Assembly (NCBI GenBank): GCA_000482145.1
Contig: AUXH01000422.1
Span: 1-16,953, forward strand
Direction of reading: 5' to 3'
Source: Strigomonas culicis
Lineage: Eukaryota; Euglenozoa; Kinetoplastea; Trypanosomatida; Trypanosomatidae
DNA: 16,953 nt
Shown here: in pieces, positions 1-7,766 of the stretch
Layout: each line of letters opens with the position of its first letter
Numbering within the stretch: position 1 is the stretch's first letter
Position numbers and translations under genes: made by a program
The notes under the pieces: generated by a model
The model's database searches: none
Told to the model about the DNA's origin: nothing
Seen by the model: the letters and a program-made list of their open reading frames with translations, nothing else

Positions 1-537
1 GAGAAGGCGCAGGCGCTGGTCGAGCTACGCACCGTGCACGATGCCGAGGTTTCGCAGCTGCATGACCAGCTCGAGCAGTCTAAGCACGATGCCGTGAGTA
101 CTATCGCACAAGAGCGGTCTACGCTCACTGCTGAGAAGGCGCAGTCGCTGGCCGAGCTCCGCAAAGCGCACGATGCCGAGGTGGCGCAGCTGCGCGCCGA
201 GCTCTCGCAGGCCAAGGAGAAGGCCGTGGCCGCTGCCCGCGAGGAGGTGCGGTCTACACTCAGTGCTGAGAAGGTGCAGTCGCTGGCTAACCTCCGCAAA
301 GCGCAAGATGCCAAGGTGGCGCAGCTGCGCGCCGAGCTCACAAAGACCAAGGAGAACGCTGTGGCCGCCGCTCGCGAGGAGGTGCGGACGACGCTTAGTG
401 CTGAGAAGGCGCAGGCGCTGGCCGAACTGCGCAGCGCGCACGATACCCAGATGGCGCAGCTGCGCGCCGAGCTCACAAAGGTCAAGGACAGCGCTGTGGC
501 CGCCGCCCTGGCGGAGCAGAGTGCCGTAGCAGAGGCC
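1..537 (+). repeat. 135-bp tandem repeat inside the coiled-coil gene
   Basis: Four in-frame copies start at 1, 133, 268 and 403. Each opens with gagaagg(c/t)gcag and has the core gtggcgcagctgcgcgccga (copies 2 and 3; copies 1 and 4 vary). Copy 1 is one codon shorter than the rest. Copies 2, 3 and 4 are the most alike at the DNA level, which suggests recent unequal exchange. The array probably extends upstream of the window, so copy number is unknown. Confidence 0.9.
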
Positions 538-1302
538 GAAAAGAGCGAGGCGCTGGCGGCAGTGCTGGAGCACCACGAGGCGGTAGAGGCGGCGCTCGGG
601 CGGCAGCTGGAGGAAGCGGAGGCAGAGCACGAAATGAAGATAGCCACGTTGCAACAAAGCATCGAGGAGGAGCAGGAGCGCTGCAGCGAGCTCCAGTCGC
701 GCTACGATAGCACGGCGAAGGAGCTGGAGACGCGGAGGAAGCAAGGTAAGGTGGACAAGGAAGAGATCCGCGCGCTACTGCAGAAGAACCAGAACCTCAC
801 CGCGTGCTTCGAACGGAAGGAGGAGGAGATCAAGCGGCTCAAGGACGACCTCGAGTTCCAGACGAGCATGGACCTCTGTGAGGGCGACGTCCAGGCCCTG
901 ACCTTCGCAGACCCCGGGGAGCTCGCCGTGCTGCACGCCGGCGGCTCACCCGCCAAGGCGGGTGGGCCCCGGCCGACCGGCACCTTCCTCGCAGGTATGC
1001 TCAACTCGCTGCTTGCGCGGCGGGGCAGAGCGGAAGGGGGCCTCGCGCCGTCCGGGGCGCCGCAGCTCACGCCGCGGAACGCGTCCTTCAGCTTCACCGC
1101 GCCGCGGACCGCCGGCAACGGGTCGCTGCAGCACCCGCGGACGAGCAGCTTCAACGACCTGTACCGCGAGGGCGAGCGGAGCGGCCTGGACGACCCCAGC
1201 ACGTACCCGACGACGCCCAGCAAGGCGGAGGGGAGGCAGAAGGCGGGCGAGCGCGGGGCGGTGCTCCCGCCAAAGGCATCCCGCGCGAGCTTTTACGACT
1301 GA
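1..1302 (+). CDS. Coiled-coil protein with 45-residue tandem repeats (5' end outside window)
   Basis: The reading frame is open from the first base, so the true start lies upstream; a stop (TGA) closes it at 1300-1302, leaving 433 visible codons. Codons 1-179 are four tandem units, one of 44 and three of 45 residues, starting at bases 1, 133, 268 and 403. Each begins Glu-Lys-(Ala/Val)-Gln and contains a conserved VAQLRAEL-type core; a degenerate unit follows from base 538. Charged heptad-like sequence rich in Glu, Lys, Leu and Ala continues to about codon 290, so most of this part should be a long coiled coil. The last ~140 residues are Gly/Pro/Ser-rich and probably disordered, with Thr-Pro sites (LTPRN, TTPSK) that could be phosphorylated. 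No membrane segment or catalytic motif is visible. A cytoskeletal or scaffold role is a guess from architecture alone; I do not recognise the family. Confidence 0.85.
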   Translation, partial: EKAQALVELRTVHDAEVSQLHDQLEQSKHDAVSTIAQERSTLTAEKAQSLAELRKAHDAEVAQLRAELSQAKEKAVAAAREEVRSTLSAEKVQSLANLRKAQDAKVAQLRAELTKTKENAVAAAREEVRTTLSAEKAQALAELRSAHDTQMAQLRAELTKVKDSAVAAALAEQSAVAEAEKSEALAAVLEHHEAVEAALGRQLEEAEAEHEMKIATLQQSIEEEQERCSELQSRYDSTAKELETRRKQGKVDKEEIRALLQKNQNLTACFERKEEEIKRLKDDLEFQTSMDLCEGDVQALTFADPGELAVLHAGGSPAKAGGPRPTGTFLAGMLNSLLARRGRAEGGLAPSGAPQLTPRNASFSFTAPRTAGNGSLQHPRTSSFNDLYREGERSGLDDPSTYPTTPSKAEGRQKAGERGAVLPPKASRASFYD

Positions 1303-1761
1303 GGGATAGGTGCCTGCTTGACTGAATACACCGAGGTAGAAGAACGAAAAATCGATCTATACATACACAGGGCCTAAATATGTCCCCTACTTGTACCATC
1401 TTCATCTTATTTTTCTCTTTTCATTTTTTCTTTCGAATATGCAACCGTACTGTACTTGCTACTAGATTAGACTTATACATTATGTTTATCAACAATAATG
1501 CACTTTTTCCCCTTTATTATTATTACTATACCACTATCACGACTCTTACTATTACTAATCAGAATAATGGTAACAGTGCAGCCACCACCACAATTGCCTC
1601 TGCGAAGCTGCTTTCAACAGCAGTACTGTAGCATATCGCCTGTTTCCCTCTCTCCTCTCTGTCTCTATCTAGTTCCTTTTTTGTTCCCTTTTGTTAGCTC
1701 TACTCCCTCAAAAATATATCGTAATTTACCCAAAAAAAAAAAACCGTACCTTACAGACAAA
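1303..1761 (+). other. Intergenic spacer between coiled-coil gene and malate dehydrogenase gene
   Basis: This AT-rich, T-rich spacer should hold the 3' UTR of the upstream gene and the 5' UTR of the malate dehydrogenase gene. An open frame runs into the downstream gene from about 1498, but it crosses the pyrimidine tract and has an unlikely composition, so it is not part of the protein. No other gene is apparent. Confidence 0.7.
1640..1697 (+). promoter_or_regulatory. Predicted trans-splice acceptor for malate dehydrogenase
   Basis: A C/T-rich tract at about 1640-1695 contains AG at 1671-1672 and again at 1696-1697. Either AG would put the spliced leader 64-90 bases before the ATG at 1762. 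Which one is used cannot be told from sequence. Confidence 0.6.
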
Positions 1762-2730
1762 ATGGTTAACGTTTGCGTCGTTGGTGCCGCCGGTGGCATT
1801 GGCCAGTCCCTCGCCCTGCTGCTCATGCGCCAGCTGCCGTACGGCAGCACGCTGTCCCTGTACGACGTCGTCGGCGCTCCCGGTGTCGCCGCGGATCTCT
1901 CCCACATCGACAACTGTGGCGTCGAGGTGAAGTTTGCGGCCGGCAAGATCGGCGTGAAGCGTGACCCCGCCCTCGCGGAGCTCGCCAAAGGCGTCGACGT
2001 CTTCGTCGTCGTGGCCGGCGTCCCGCGCAAGCCGGGCATGACCCGCGATGACCTCTTCAAGGTCAACGCCGGCATCATCCTCGACCTCGTGCTCACCTGC
2101 GGCCAGGCCAGCCCCAAGGCGGTCTTCTGCGTCGTCACGAACCCCGTGAACAGCACCGTCGCCATCGCCGCGCAGGCGCTGAAGAAGCTCGGCATCTACG
2201 ACAAGAACCGCCTCCTCGGCGTCTCCCTGCTCGACGGCCTCCGCGCGACGCGCTTCATCAACGACGCGCGCCGCCCGCTCGCCGTCGCCCAGGTGCCCGT
2301 CGTCGGCGGCCACAGCGACGTCACGATCGTGCCGCTGTTCCACCAGCTGCCCGGACCCCTCCCCCCGAAGGAGCAGCTGGACAAGATCACGAAGCGCGTG
2401 CAGGTGGCTGGCACCGAGGTCGTGAAGGCGAAGGCGGGCCGCGGCTCCGCGACGCTCTCCATGGCGGAGGCCGGCGCCCGCTTTGCCCTCAAGGTCGTGG
2501 AAGGCATCACCGGCGCCGGCAGCCCGCTCGTCTACGCCTACGTGGACACGGACGGCAAGCACGAGTCTCCCTTCTTCGCGATCCCGATCATCCTCGGCAA
2601 GAACGGCATTGAGAAGCGCCTGCCCATCGGCCCTGTGTCCGAGAGCGAGGCCAGCCTCCTGAAGGAGGCGGTGCCCATCATCAAGAAGAACATTGAGCTG
2701 GGTGAGTCCTTCGCGCGCTCCAACCTGTAG
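1762..2730 (+). CDS. MDH: Malate dehydrogenase, NAD-dependent, probably glycosomal
   Basis: This 322-residue protein should interconvert malate and oxaloacetate with NAD(H). In trypanosomatid glycosomes this step reoxidises NADH on the PEPCK/succinate branch. The N-terminal Rossmann motif GAAGGIGQ is at residues 8-15, and Asp35 after the second strand fits NAD preference. Substrate-binding Arg89 and Arg95 lie in the mobile loop RKPGMTRDD. TNPVNSTV is at 126-133, Asp158/Arg161 form the acid-base and substrate pair (LDGLRATRF), and the catalytic His184 is in GGHSDVTI. All key residues are present, and Arg at the loop position rather than Gln argues against lactate dehydrogenase. The ATG at 1762 gives the normal family length; the methionine opens directly on the first beta strand with no mitochondrial presequence. 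The C-terminus Ser-Asn-Leu is a permissible variant of the type 1 peroxisomal/glycosomal signal, so glycosomal location is likely but inferred. Confidence 0.96.
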   Translation: MVNVCVVGAAGGIGQSLALLLMRQLPYGSTLSLYDVVGAPGVAADLSHIDNCGVEVKFAAGKIGVKRDPALAELAKGVDVFVVVAGVPRKPGMTRDDLFKVNAGIILDLVLTCGQASPKAVFCVVTNPVNSTVAIAAQALKKLGIYDKNRLLGVSLLDGLRATRFINDARRPLAVAQVPVVGGHSDVTIVPLFHQLPGPLPPKEQLDKITKRVQVAGTEVVKAKAGRGSATLSMAEAGARFALKVVEGITGAGSPLVYAYVDTDGKHESPFFAIPIILGKNGIEKRLPIGPVSESEASLLKEAVPIIKKNIELGESFARSNL

Positions 2731-3516
2731 GCACAAGACGAGATAGTGGAGAGAAAAAAAAAAGAATAAACGAAGAAGAAGAAAAAAGGAACACTCTAAG
2801 CGCCAATGTGCAAGTGTTTTTGAAAGAGAGGTAAGAAGAAAAAAAAATAAAGAAAAGGAATAAATGAAGACTGTGGGGAGAAGCTACAGCGTGTGAGCAG
2901 AGGATCTCGTGATTCTGTGTCTTTTATTTTTGTAGATATCTCTTTCCGTCAATTATTCACTCTCTTTTTTGTTCTCTCTTACTTTGAATCTCCTTCGATC
3001 TCCTCATTTACTGTTTTTTGTTTAGTTTTCATTTTCGTTTTTTAGTTTCTATTATCGTTAAAAGATATATACATATATCATGTATTTTGATATATTTATT
3101 CAAATGGAATATCATTGACTTGAAGGATGAAGAAGAATGAATGGAAGCAGGGGAAAAAACAATATCCATGTAAAGGATCTCTCTCTCTTTCTGCGGCATC
3201 ATACCTTCGCTTTAGTGAGCCATAAATCAAAAATATACTTAATTCTTTTGTGTTGTTTCTTACTTTTCGTCAGTAGCACACACACATACATACGAATAGG
3301 GGAATAAAAGAACGATCAAACCCCCAAAACTGACAAGTGTATAAAAGACTGCTGCTCTGTTTTGTTTTTTGATTTTTACATCCGTCTCTACTCTCCCTCA
3401 CTCCCTCGTTATCGGTACGTTTGATCTATTTTTAGGAACTTTAAAGAAAAGAAAAGAGTAGAATAACGCACGTATAACAGTAAGACTACATCATAATACG
3501 AACACTACAGGGGACA
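2731..3516 (+). other. Long spacer with purine-rich 3' UTR
   Basis: This is the longest gap in the window (786 bases). The first ~140 bases after the malate dehydrogenase stop are strongly A/G-rich with many AAGAAG and AAAAAA runs. The middle (about 2920-3110) turns T-rich and then AT-rich around 3060-3105. The last part is the splice region of the next gene. No convincing open frame or RNA gene was found. Confidence 0.7.
3359..3435 (+). promoter_or_regulatory. Predicted trans-splice acceptor for the 302-residue coiled-coil gene
   Basis: A long T/C-rich stretch (about 3359-3433) ends in TTTTTAG with the AG at 3434-3435, about 80 bases before the ATG at 3517. No in-frame upstream ATG interferes. 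Confidence 0.6.
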
Positions 3517-4425
3517 ATGGATGATGCGCTAGACTTTCTGCAAAGCCGTCCGCTGATCGGCTTCCAGATGGACGGCTCCCATCTCAGCACGGTCCTGCAG
3601 AACATGATCCGCCAGCAGCAGCAGCTGCTTCACGGCCAGCGGCAGCTGCTGCAGCGCGTAGATGACCTGGACGACAACGTCGGCGACCTCCGCCGCCGCC
3701 ACGAAGAGGTGGCGCGCGTGGTGGAGCAGGTCAGCAGCGCCGTGGACGCCTCCTTCTACAACGACGTGCGGGTGCGCCTGCAGGACCTCGAGGCGGCGAT
3801 GGACCACGTCGTGCGGGACGTCGATGTGGCGCGCCAGACGGCGACGGCCGCCGCGCAGGACGCGGATCGGGCCCACCGCGGCCTCGCCCCACTGCAGGAG
3901 GGGGTGCAGGGCGTCGCGCGCGATGTGGAGGGGCTCGCGCGGCAGAGCGCGCAGGAGCGTCGCGACATCGCCCGCGCGCTGGACGAGCTCGCCAGCGCGC
4001 GCACCGAGCAGGACCGCCACGTGGCGGACGCGCTGCGCCAGCTGCAGCAGCGCGCCGACCAGCTCGCGCGCGAGAGCGGCGTCGAGCGGCTGCGCCAGAT
4101 GCTGGAGGAGCTCAGCGACCGCACGGACGAGAACTTCCGCAACGTCGAGGAGAGCGCGCGCGCCGTCGACGCGGAGCTGAACCGGCAGGGCAGCGAGATC
4201 GGTAGCATCGCCGGCGAGCTCGGTGCCGCCGACGAGCGGCAGCGGTCGCGCTTCTCCGCCTTCGCGGCCGACATGGAGGATAAGTACCAGGCGTTGCTGA
4301 ACGCCTTCCGCGAGTACGAACGCAGCGCCACAGAGCTAGAGGAACACGTCGCCATGGCCGGGCAGGCCCTCGCGCGGCGCCGCCGCAACTCCCCCGGCCG
4401 GAGTGTAAGCGGCGGTCTGCGATGA
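3517..4425 (+). CDS. Conserved-type hypothetical coiled-coil protein, 302 residues
   Basis: I do not recognise this protein. After a short N-terminal segment (MDDALDFLQSRPLIGFQMDG) with mixed hydrophobic residues, residues 22-285 are almost uniformly helical, rich in Gln, Arg, Asp, Glu, Ala and Leu, with few helix breakers. A Gln-rich run at 33-47 is followed by heptad-like spacing of Leu and Val. The C-terminus is basic and flexible (ARRRRNSPGRS, about 286-295) and includes an Arg-Asn-Ser-Pro site that could be phosphorylated. There is no signal peptide, membrane segment or enzyme motif. The start at 3517 is the first ATG after the predicted splice acceptor. The architecture suits a structural protein of the cytoskeleton, flagellum or basal body, but that is speculation. 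It is a separate gene from the repeat coiled-coil protein at the window start and has no clear repeat unit. Confidence 0.85.
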   Translation: MDDALDFLQSRPLIGFQMDGSHLSTVLQNMIRQQQQLLHGQRQLLQRVDDLDDNVGDLRRRHEEVARVVEQVSSAVDASFYNDVRVRLQDLEAAMDHVVRDVDVARQTATAAAQDADRAHRGLAPLQEGVQGVARDVEGLARQSAQERRDIARALDELASARTEQDRHVADALRQLQQRADQLARESGVERLRQMLEELSDRTDENFRNVEESARAVDAELNRQGSEIGSIAGELGAADERQRSRFSAFAADMEDKYQALLNAFREYERSATELEEHVAMAGQALARRRRNSPGRSVSGGLR

Positions 4426-4892
4426 GCCTTCTTCGCCCATCGCAGCGTGTGGGTGTGTGTGTGGGTGTGTGCGTGTAGACCGTCTATACAGCATAGAAGC
4501 AAGGTAGTTCTATTTGCGTTTGAGGCAGTGTTTTCCGTTGTCTGTATTACTATACAAACCGTTTTTTTTTTCTGTTAGAATAGAGCGTGTCAACCTCTTC
4601 TCATTCGTGTGTTTGCATGGGCACTGTGCAACAAGATGCAGAGAAATACTGACAGCAATAACAACAATAATGATAAAAAGATTCTCTCTTTTTTTTTTTG
4701 CTGGCCACTTTTGTACGCATTCATCTCTTTCTTTAACTTGTGTTCTACGCTTACTGCATCCCTCATGTCACCGATATCGCTTCCTAACATATGACTTTCC
4801 CCTTCCATCTCTTACTCTTCTCTTCCGCTGCAAGAAACCCCTTTTATCCCTTACACGTATCGATCCCACCCCCACTAGCACGAGCGGTTCCC
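4426..4892 (+). other. Spacer between coiled-coil gene and NDUFAF5-like gene
   Basis: It begins with an irregular GT-rich run at 4446-4476 in the presumed 3' UTR. T-rich and AAC/AAT-rich sequence follows, then a C/T tract just upstream of the NDUFAF5-like gene. A short open frame at 4609-4794 has random-looking composition and is not called a gene. Confidence 0.65.
4797..4834 (+). promoter_or_regulatory. NDUFAF5: Predicted trans-splice acceptor that decides the NDUFAF5 start
   Basis: A nearly pure C/T tract at 4797-4829 is followed by the first AG at 4833-4834. Splicing here removes the in-frame ATG at 4791, so translation should begin at 4893, the next in-frame ATG, leaving a 5' UTR of about 58 bases. 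Another AG at 4876-4877 is also possible and leads to the same start. Confidence 0.65.
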
Positions 4893-6062
4893 ATGACCTC
4901 GCCCATGATACTGACGCGGTCGACGCAGGCGCGGTCGAACGTGATGCAGTTCTTCGACCGCAAGCTGAAGGGGCTGCAGCGCAGCTTCGTCGACGCCGAG
5001 GCGTGCGACATCCACAAGCAGTGCGCCGCGCAGATGCTGGACCGCCGCGCCTTCGTGAAGCGGGAGACGCCCATCGTGCTGGAGGTCGGCGCTCACACCG
5101 GTTGGTACTTCCGCCACATGTTGGAGAAGAAGGAGTTCCACGGACTGAAGCAGTACATCCAGACCGACATCTGCGAGGACCGCCTGAACCGCAACTACGA
5201 GGAGATCAAGCACCTCATCCCGCCGGAGGTAGAGTTTGTGCAGATTTGCTGCGACGAGGAGCTCTCGCCCAACCCTTTCGGCATCCCGGAGAAGTCGGTG
5301 GATATGGTTGTGTCCTGCCTCTCCATGCACTGGGTGAACGACCTCGAGACCGCGATGGTGAACATCCGCAAGGTACTGAAGCGCGACGGCTTCTTCATCG
5401 GCAGCATGTTCGGCGGCAACACGCTCTATGAGCTGCGCAGCTGCTTCAGCCTCGCGCAGTCGGAGGCGCTCGGCGGCGTGTCGCCGCACATCTCGCCGAT
5501 GATCGACGGGGCCGGGCTCTCCACCCTCGTCCTGCAGAGCGGCTTCAACATCCCCACCATCGACCTCGACCGTCACCTGCTGCTCTACCAGACCCCCTTC
5601 CACGTCCTGGAGCACCTCTCGGTGATGGGCGAGTCTGCATGCCACCACCAGCGGCAGCCGCTCGACCGCAGCGTGCTGCTCTGCGCGGCGGCGATTTACG
5701 ACACGCTGTATAAGAAGAACGACCTCATCCCCGCGACGTTTGAGGTCTTCCACACCATCGCCTGGAGCCCGAGCCCGACGCAGGCGAAGCCGCTGGAGCG
5801 CGGGTCGGGCCAGATCCCGCTCGCCTCGTGGAACACCAAGAATCAAAAGAAGCTGCAGAACGTGCTGGACGACATGGCGCAGAACCCCGACGACCCGTCG
5901 CTGCAGGTGAAGGCCGAGGACCTCTTCAACAACCTACGCAAGGAGAGCGCGGAGCTGATGGCCAAGCGCGGGCTCGACACGCGCGGGTTCGACCGCAACC
6001 GCGACGGGGAGGTGCGGGAGATGGACCAGAAGCCGGACCCGCCCTTCCAGAAGACGGAATAA
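4893..6062 (+). CDS. NDUFAF5: NDUFAF5-like methyltransferase-fold complex I assembly factor
   Basis: The 389-residue product matches the NDUFAF5 (C20orf7) family. Human NDUFAF5 works in the mitochondrial matrix on early complex I assembly and hydroxylates an arginine of NDUFS7. Visible family marks are FDRKLKGLQR near the N-terminus (21-30), a motif I of LEVGAHTGWY (63-72), SMHWVNDL (144-151), IRKVLKRDGFFIGSMFGG (158-175), NTLYELR (176-182), LSVMGE (242-247), and the closing block FHTIAW with ERGSGQIP (286-309). Motif I has His where many SAM proteins have the second Gly (ExGxHxG). A tail of about 75 residues beyond the usual family end includes an EF-hand-like loop, DRNRDGEVREMD, at 367-378. 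The N-terminus (MTSPMILTRSTQARSN) has Arg/Ser/Thr and no acidic residue, consistent with a short mitochondrial presequence. The start at 4893 was chosen because a longer one (4791) sits upstream of the likely splice site. Confidence 0.9.
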   Translation: MTSPMILTRSTQARSNVMQFFDRKLKGLQRSFVDAEACDIHKQCAAQMLDRRAFVKRETPIVLEVGAHTGWYFRHMLEKKEFHGLKQYIQTDICEDRLNRNYEEIKHLIPPEVEFVQICCDEELSPNPFGIPEKSVDMVVSCLSMHWVNDLETAMVNIRKVLKRDGFFIGSMFGGNTLYELRSCFSLAQSEALGGVSPHISPMIDGAGLSTLVLQSGFNIPTIDLDRHLLLYQTPFHVLEHLSVMGESACHHQRQPLDRSVLLCAAAIYDTLYKKNDLIPATFEVFHTIAWSPSPTQAKPLERGSGQIPLASWNTKNQKKLQNVLDDMAQNPDDPSLQVKAEDLFNNLRKESAELMAKRGLDTRGFDRNRDGEVREMDQKPDPPFQKTE

Positions 6063-6455
6063 CCACCTTACACACACATGCAGGTGCCCGTACGACAGAA
6101 AGCGAAGTGCGAGAGCGTAAAGAAGAGCAGCTGGCAAATACCACTTGTATATTCACACTTCTTAACGCCTTTTTCAAAAGCTTACAAACAAATAAGTAAA
6201 TTAAAACGTTTATTTGTGTACATGTATGTACATCGGCACCCACGCTCCACCTTCGTAAGGATACAGTCTCCATTTTGGTTCGACGCGTATATGTGTTTTC
6301 TGTTAAATCATTGTGGGTTTCCCCTTCTCTCCATCCCTCTTTTTGTTGGTGTCGTGGTGGTGGTCTCTGTCGGCAAAAAAAAGAAATCAGAAACAGAAAC
6401 AGAAGAAGAAACTATTCTTTTTTTTTCTTCTTTTTTTTGTCAACTGTACATGTAA
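6063..6455 (+). other. Spacer between NDUFAF5-like gene and hydrophilic hypothetical gene
   Basis: AT-rich spacer with two pyrimidine-rich stretches, about 6318-6345 and 6412-6439, separated by a purine-rich run (6376-6411). Either could serve splicing of the next gene. No gene is seen within it. Confidence 0.6.
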
Positions 6456-6465
6456 ATGTATGTAG
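6412..6465 (+). promoter_or_regulatory. Candidate trans-splice acceptor in conflict with the first ATG
   Basis: The strongest pyrimidine tract (6412-6439) is followed by its first AG at 6464-6465, which lies downstream of the ATG at 6456. If this AG is used, the protein must start at the in-frame ATG at 6489. If the earlier tract at 6318-6345 is used with an AG near 6388, the ATG at 6456 is retained. Confidence 0.45.
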
Positions 6466-7421
6466 GTCCATGGCAAGAATACAAGCTCATGCGGGTCATT
6501 GAAGACCTCCGCGGCGAACTCCACCAGCAGCAGGAGGCGCTCCAGCAGCCGCGGAGCACCGACCCGGCGCGGACGCTGCCACCGGTGGCCCCCGCCCCGT
6601 TGGTGTACGACCTGTCGCCCGCGGTCTCCGCCGCGCCGCAGCGGGTGACCCGCCGCGAGCAGGAGCGGCAAGACGCACAGCAGCGCGCACGGCTGCCCTT
6701 CCGTATCTACGACGCGGCGCCTGCGGATGTGTCCGCCCGCGGCCGCGGCGGCGCCCACGCGGACGACCAGAGCTACCAGGACTACGTCATACGCGACATC
6801 AAGGCGCCCACCTACGGCCGCAACGAGGCGCAGATACTTCTGCAGCTGGGGCTGTCGCCCCTCGCCGCGACGGTCGACGACGGCGGCGGCGTGGCGCCGC
6901 GGGCGCTGCAGCAGCACCCCTACGTGCGCGACCTCTCCCGGCGCGCGCCGCTGGACACGCAGACGATGAGTCAACGCGCCGGGCAGCGCTACTACAAGCG
7001 GGCCATGGCCGAGGCCGGCAGCGGCGCGGTGCACAGCGCCCCGCTCGCGCCGCCGCCGCGGTCTGGTGCCAGCGGTGGCGGCGAGGACGCCGATGACAAG
7101 CGGCGCCGCCAGCTGGTCGAGCGGCGGCTGCGGCTGCAGGCGCTGTACCGCGCGGGTGGCGGCGGAGAGCCCTACGAGGACGAGCCGTCGTCGCCGCACG
7201 AGCAGCTAGACGATGCGGAAGAGGCGGAGGAAGGCACGGATGGCGCGCGACGCTCCAGTGCCTCCGCGACGGCGCCGCCACCCACAGGCCCCGTGGCACC
7301 TTTAGAGGAGATACTCAAGCTGGCGAATCCGCCGACCCCAAAGGTGATTGAGGAAGACGATGTGGGTGGGCTGGTAGACTGGGCGAATCAGCTAAACGAT
7401 GACTGGATGAAACAGATGTAA
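6456..7421 (+). CDS. Hydrophilic hypothetical protein with W-rich C-terminal segment
   Basis: I do not recognise this 321-residue protein (310 if it starts at 6489). It has no membrane segment or signal peptide. Residues 12-35 are helical and Gln-rich. Residues 60-80 are Arg/Gln-rich, and the 105-140 block (YQDYVIRDIKAPTYGRN, then ILLQLGLSPLA) is the most ordered-looking part. A basic helix lies at 215-232, after which low-complexity Gly, Pro, Ser and acidic stretches dominate to about 280. The last 40 residues form an acidic amphipathic segment ending LVDWANQLNDDWMKQM, with Trp309 and Trp317. Coding GC bias matches the neighbouring genes, which supports a real gene. The start is uncertain because a good splice AG lies between the two candidate ATGs. 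A role cannot be assigned. Confidence 0.75.
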   Translation: MYVGPWQEYKLMRVIEDLRGELHQQQEALQQPRSTDPARTLPPVAPAPLVYDLSPAVSAAPQRVTRREQERQDAQQRARLPFRIYDAAPADVSARGRGGAHADDQSYQDYVIRDIKAPTYGRNEAQILLQLGLSPLAATVDDGGGVAPRALQQHPYVRDLSRRAPLDTQTMSQRAGQRYYKRAMAEAGSGAVHSAPLAPPPRSGASGGGEDADDKRRRQLVERRLRLQALYRAGGGGEPYEDEPSSPHEQLDDAEEAEEGTDGARRSSASATAPPPTGPVAPLEEILKLANPPTPKVIEEDDVGGLVDWANQLNDDWMKQM

Positions 7422-7766
7422 CATTAGTTTTGAGCAACAACAACAAAAAAAACACTATATACATGTATAATACATACACACTTTTACTGTACATTTCCAT
7501 TGCGTTGCTTGCATTCACACGCGCATGTATACGCATGTGCGTGTGTCTCTGTATCAAGAACAAAGATAGAAAGAAAAAGAATATCAGCTGCTTCATGATC
7601 TTTGCACAGCTTCAAATGTGTTTTATGGTTCGTATAGATATGGTTTGCCGTTGTGTTGACAGCATGCTGCTTTCTCCCCCACTTATCATCTTTCTAGATC
7701 TGTACACGCGCTGCCCACCTATACAGTGTGAGCCGTACATTCTAAAGAAGGAAAAAAAAGAAAACA
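7422..7766 (+). other. Spacer between hydrophilic hypothetical gene and VPS36
   Basis: AT-rich 3' UTR and 5' UTR sequence with A runs near 7443 and alternating purine/pyrimidine ACAC/TGTG stretches around 7480-7550. The only clear signal is the splice region at 7669-7697. Confidence 0.65.
7669..7697 (+). promoter_or_regulatory. VPS36: Predicted trans-splice acceptor for VPS36
   Basis: The C/T-rich tract at 7669-7695 ends in TTTCTAG with the AG at 7696-7697, 69 bases before the ATG at 7767. Spacing and sequence are typical of trypanosomatids. Confidence 0.65.

Noticed and set aside
1726..2736. Long open frame on the - strand opposite malate dehydrogenase
   Set aside because: High GC at third positions on the + strand removes stops from the antisense frame. 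The + strand product is a complete, motif-perfect enzyme, and all other genes run forward.
4791..4892. 34-residue N-terminal extension of the NDUFAF5-like protein
   Set aside because: The ATG at 4791 precedes the C/T tract and AG at 4833-4834, so it should be absent from the mature mRNA.
4514..5431. 305-codon + frame covering the NDUFAF5 leader and first half
   Set aside because: It begins in spacer sequence, crosses the splice tract and continues out of frame with the recognisable NDUFAF5 motifs.
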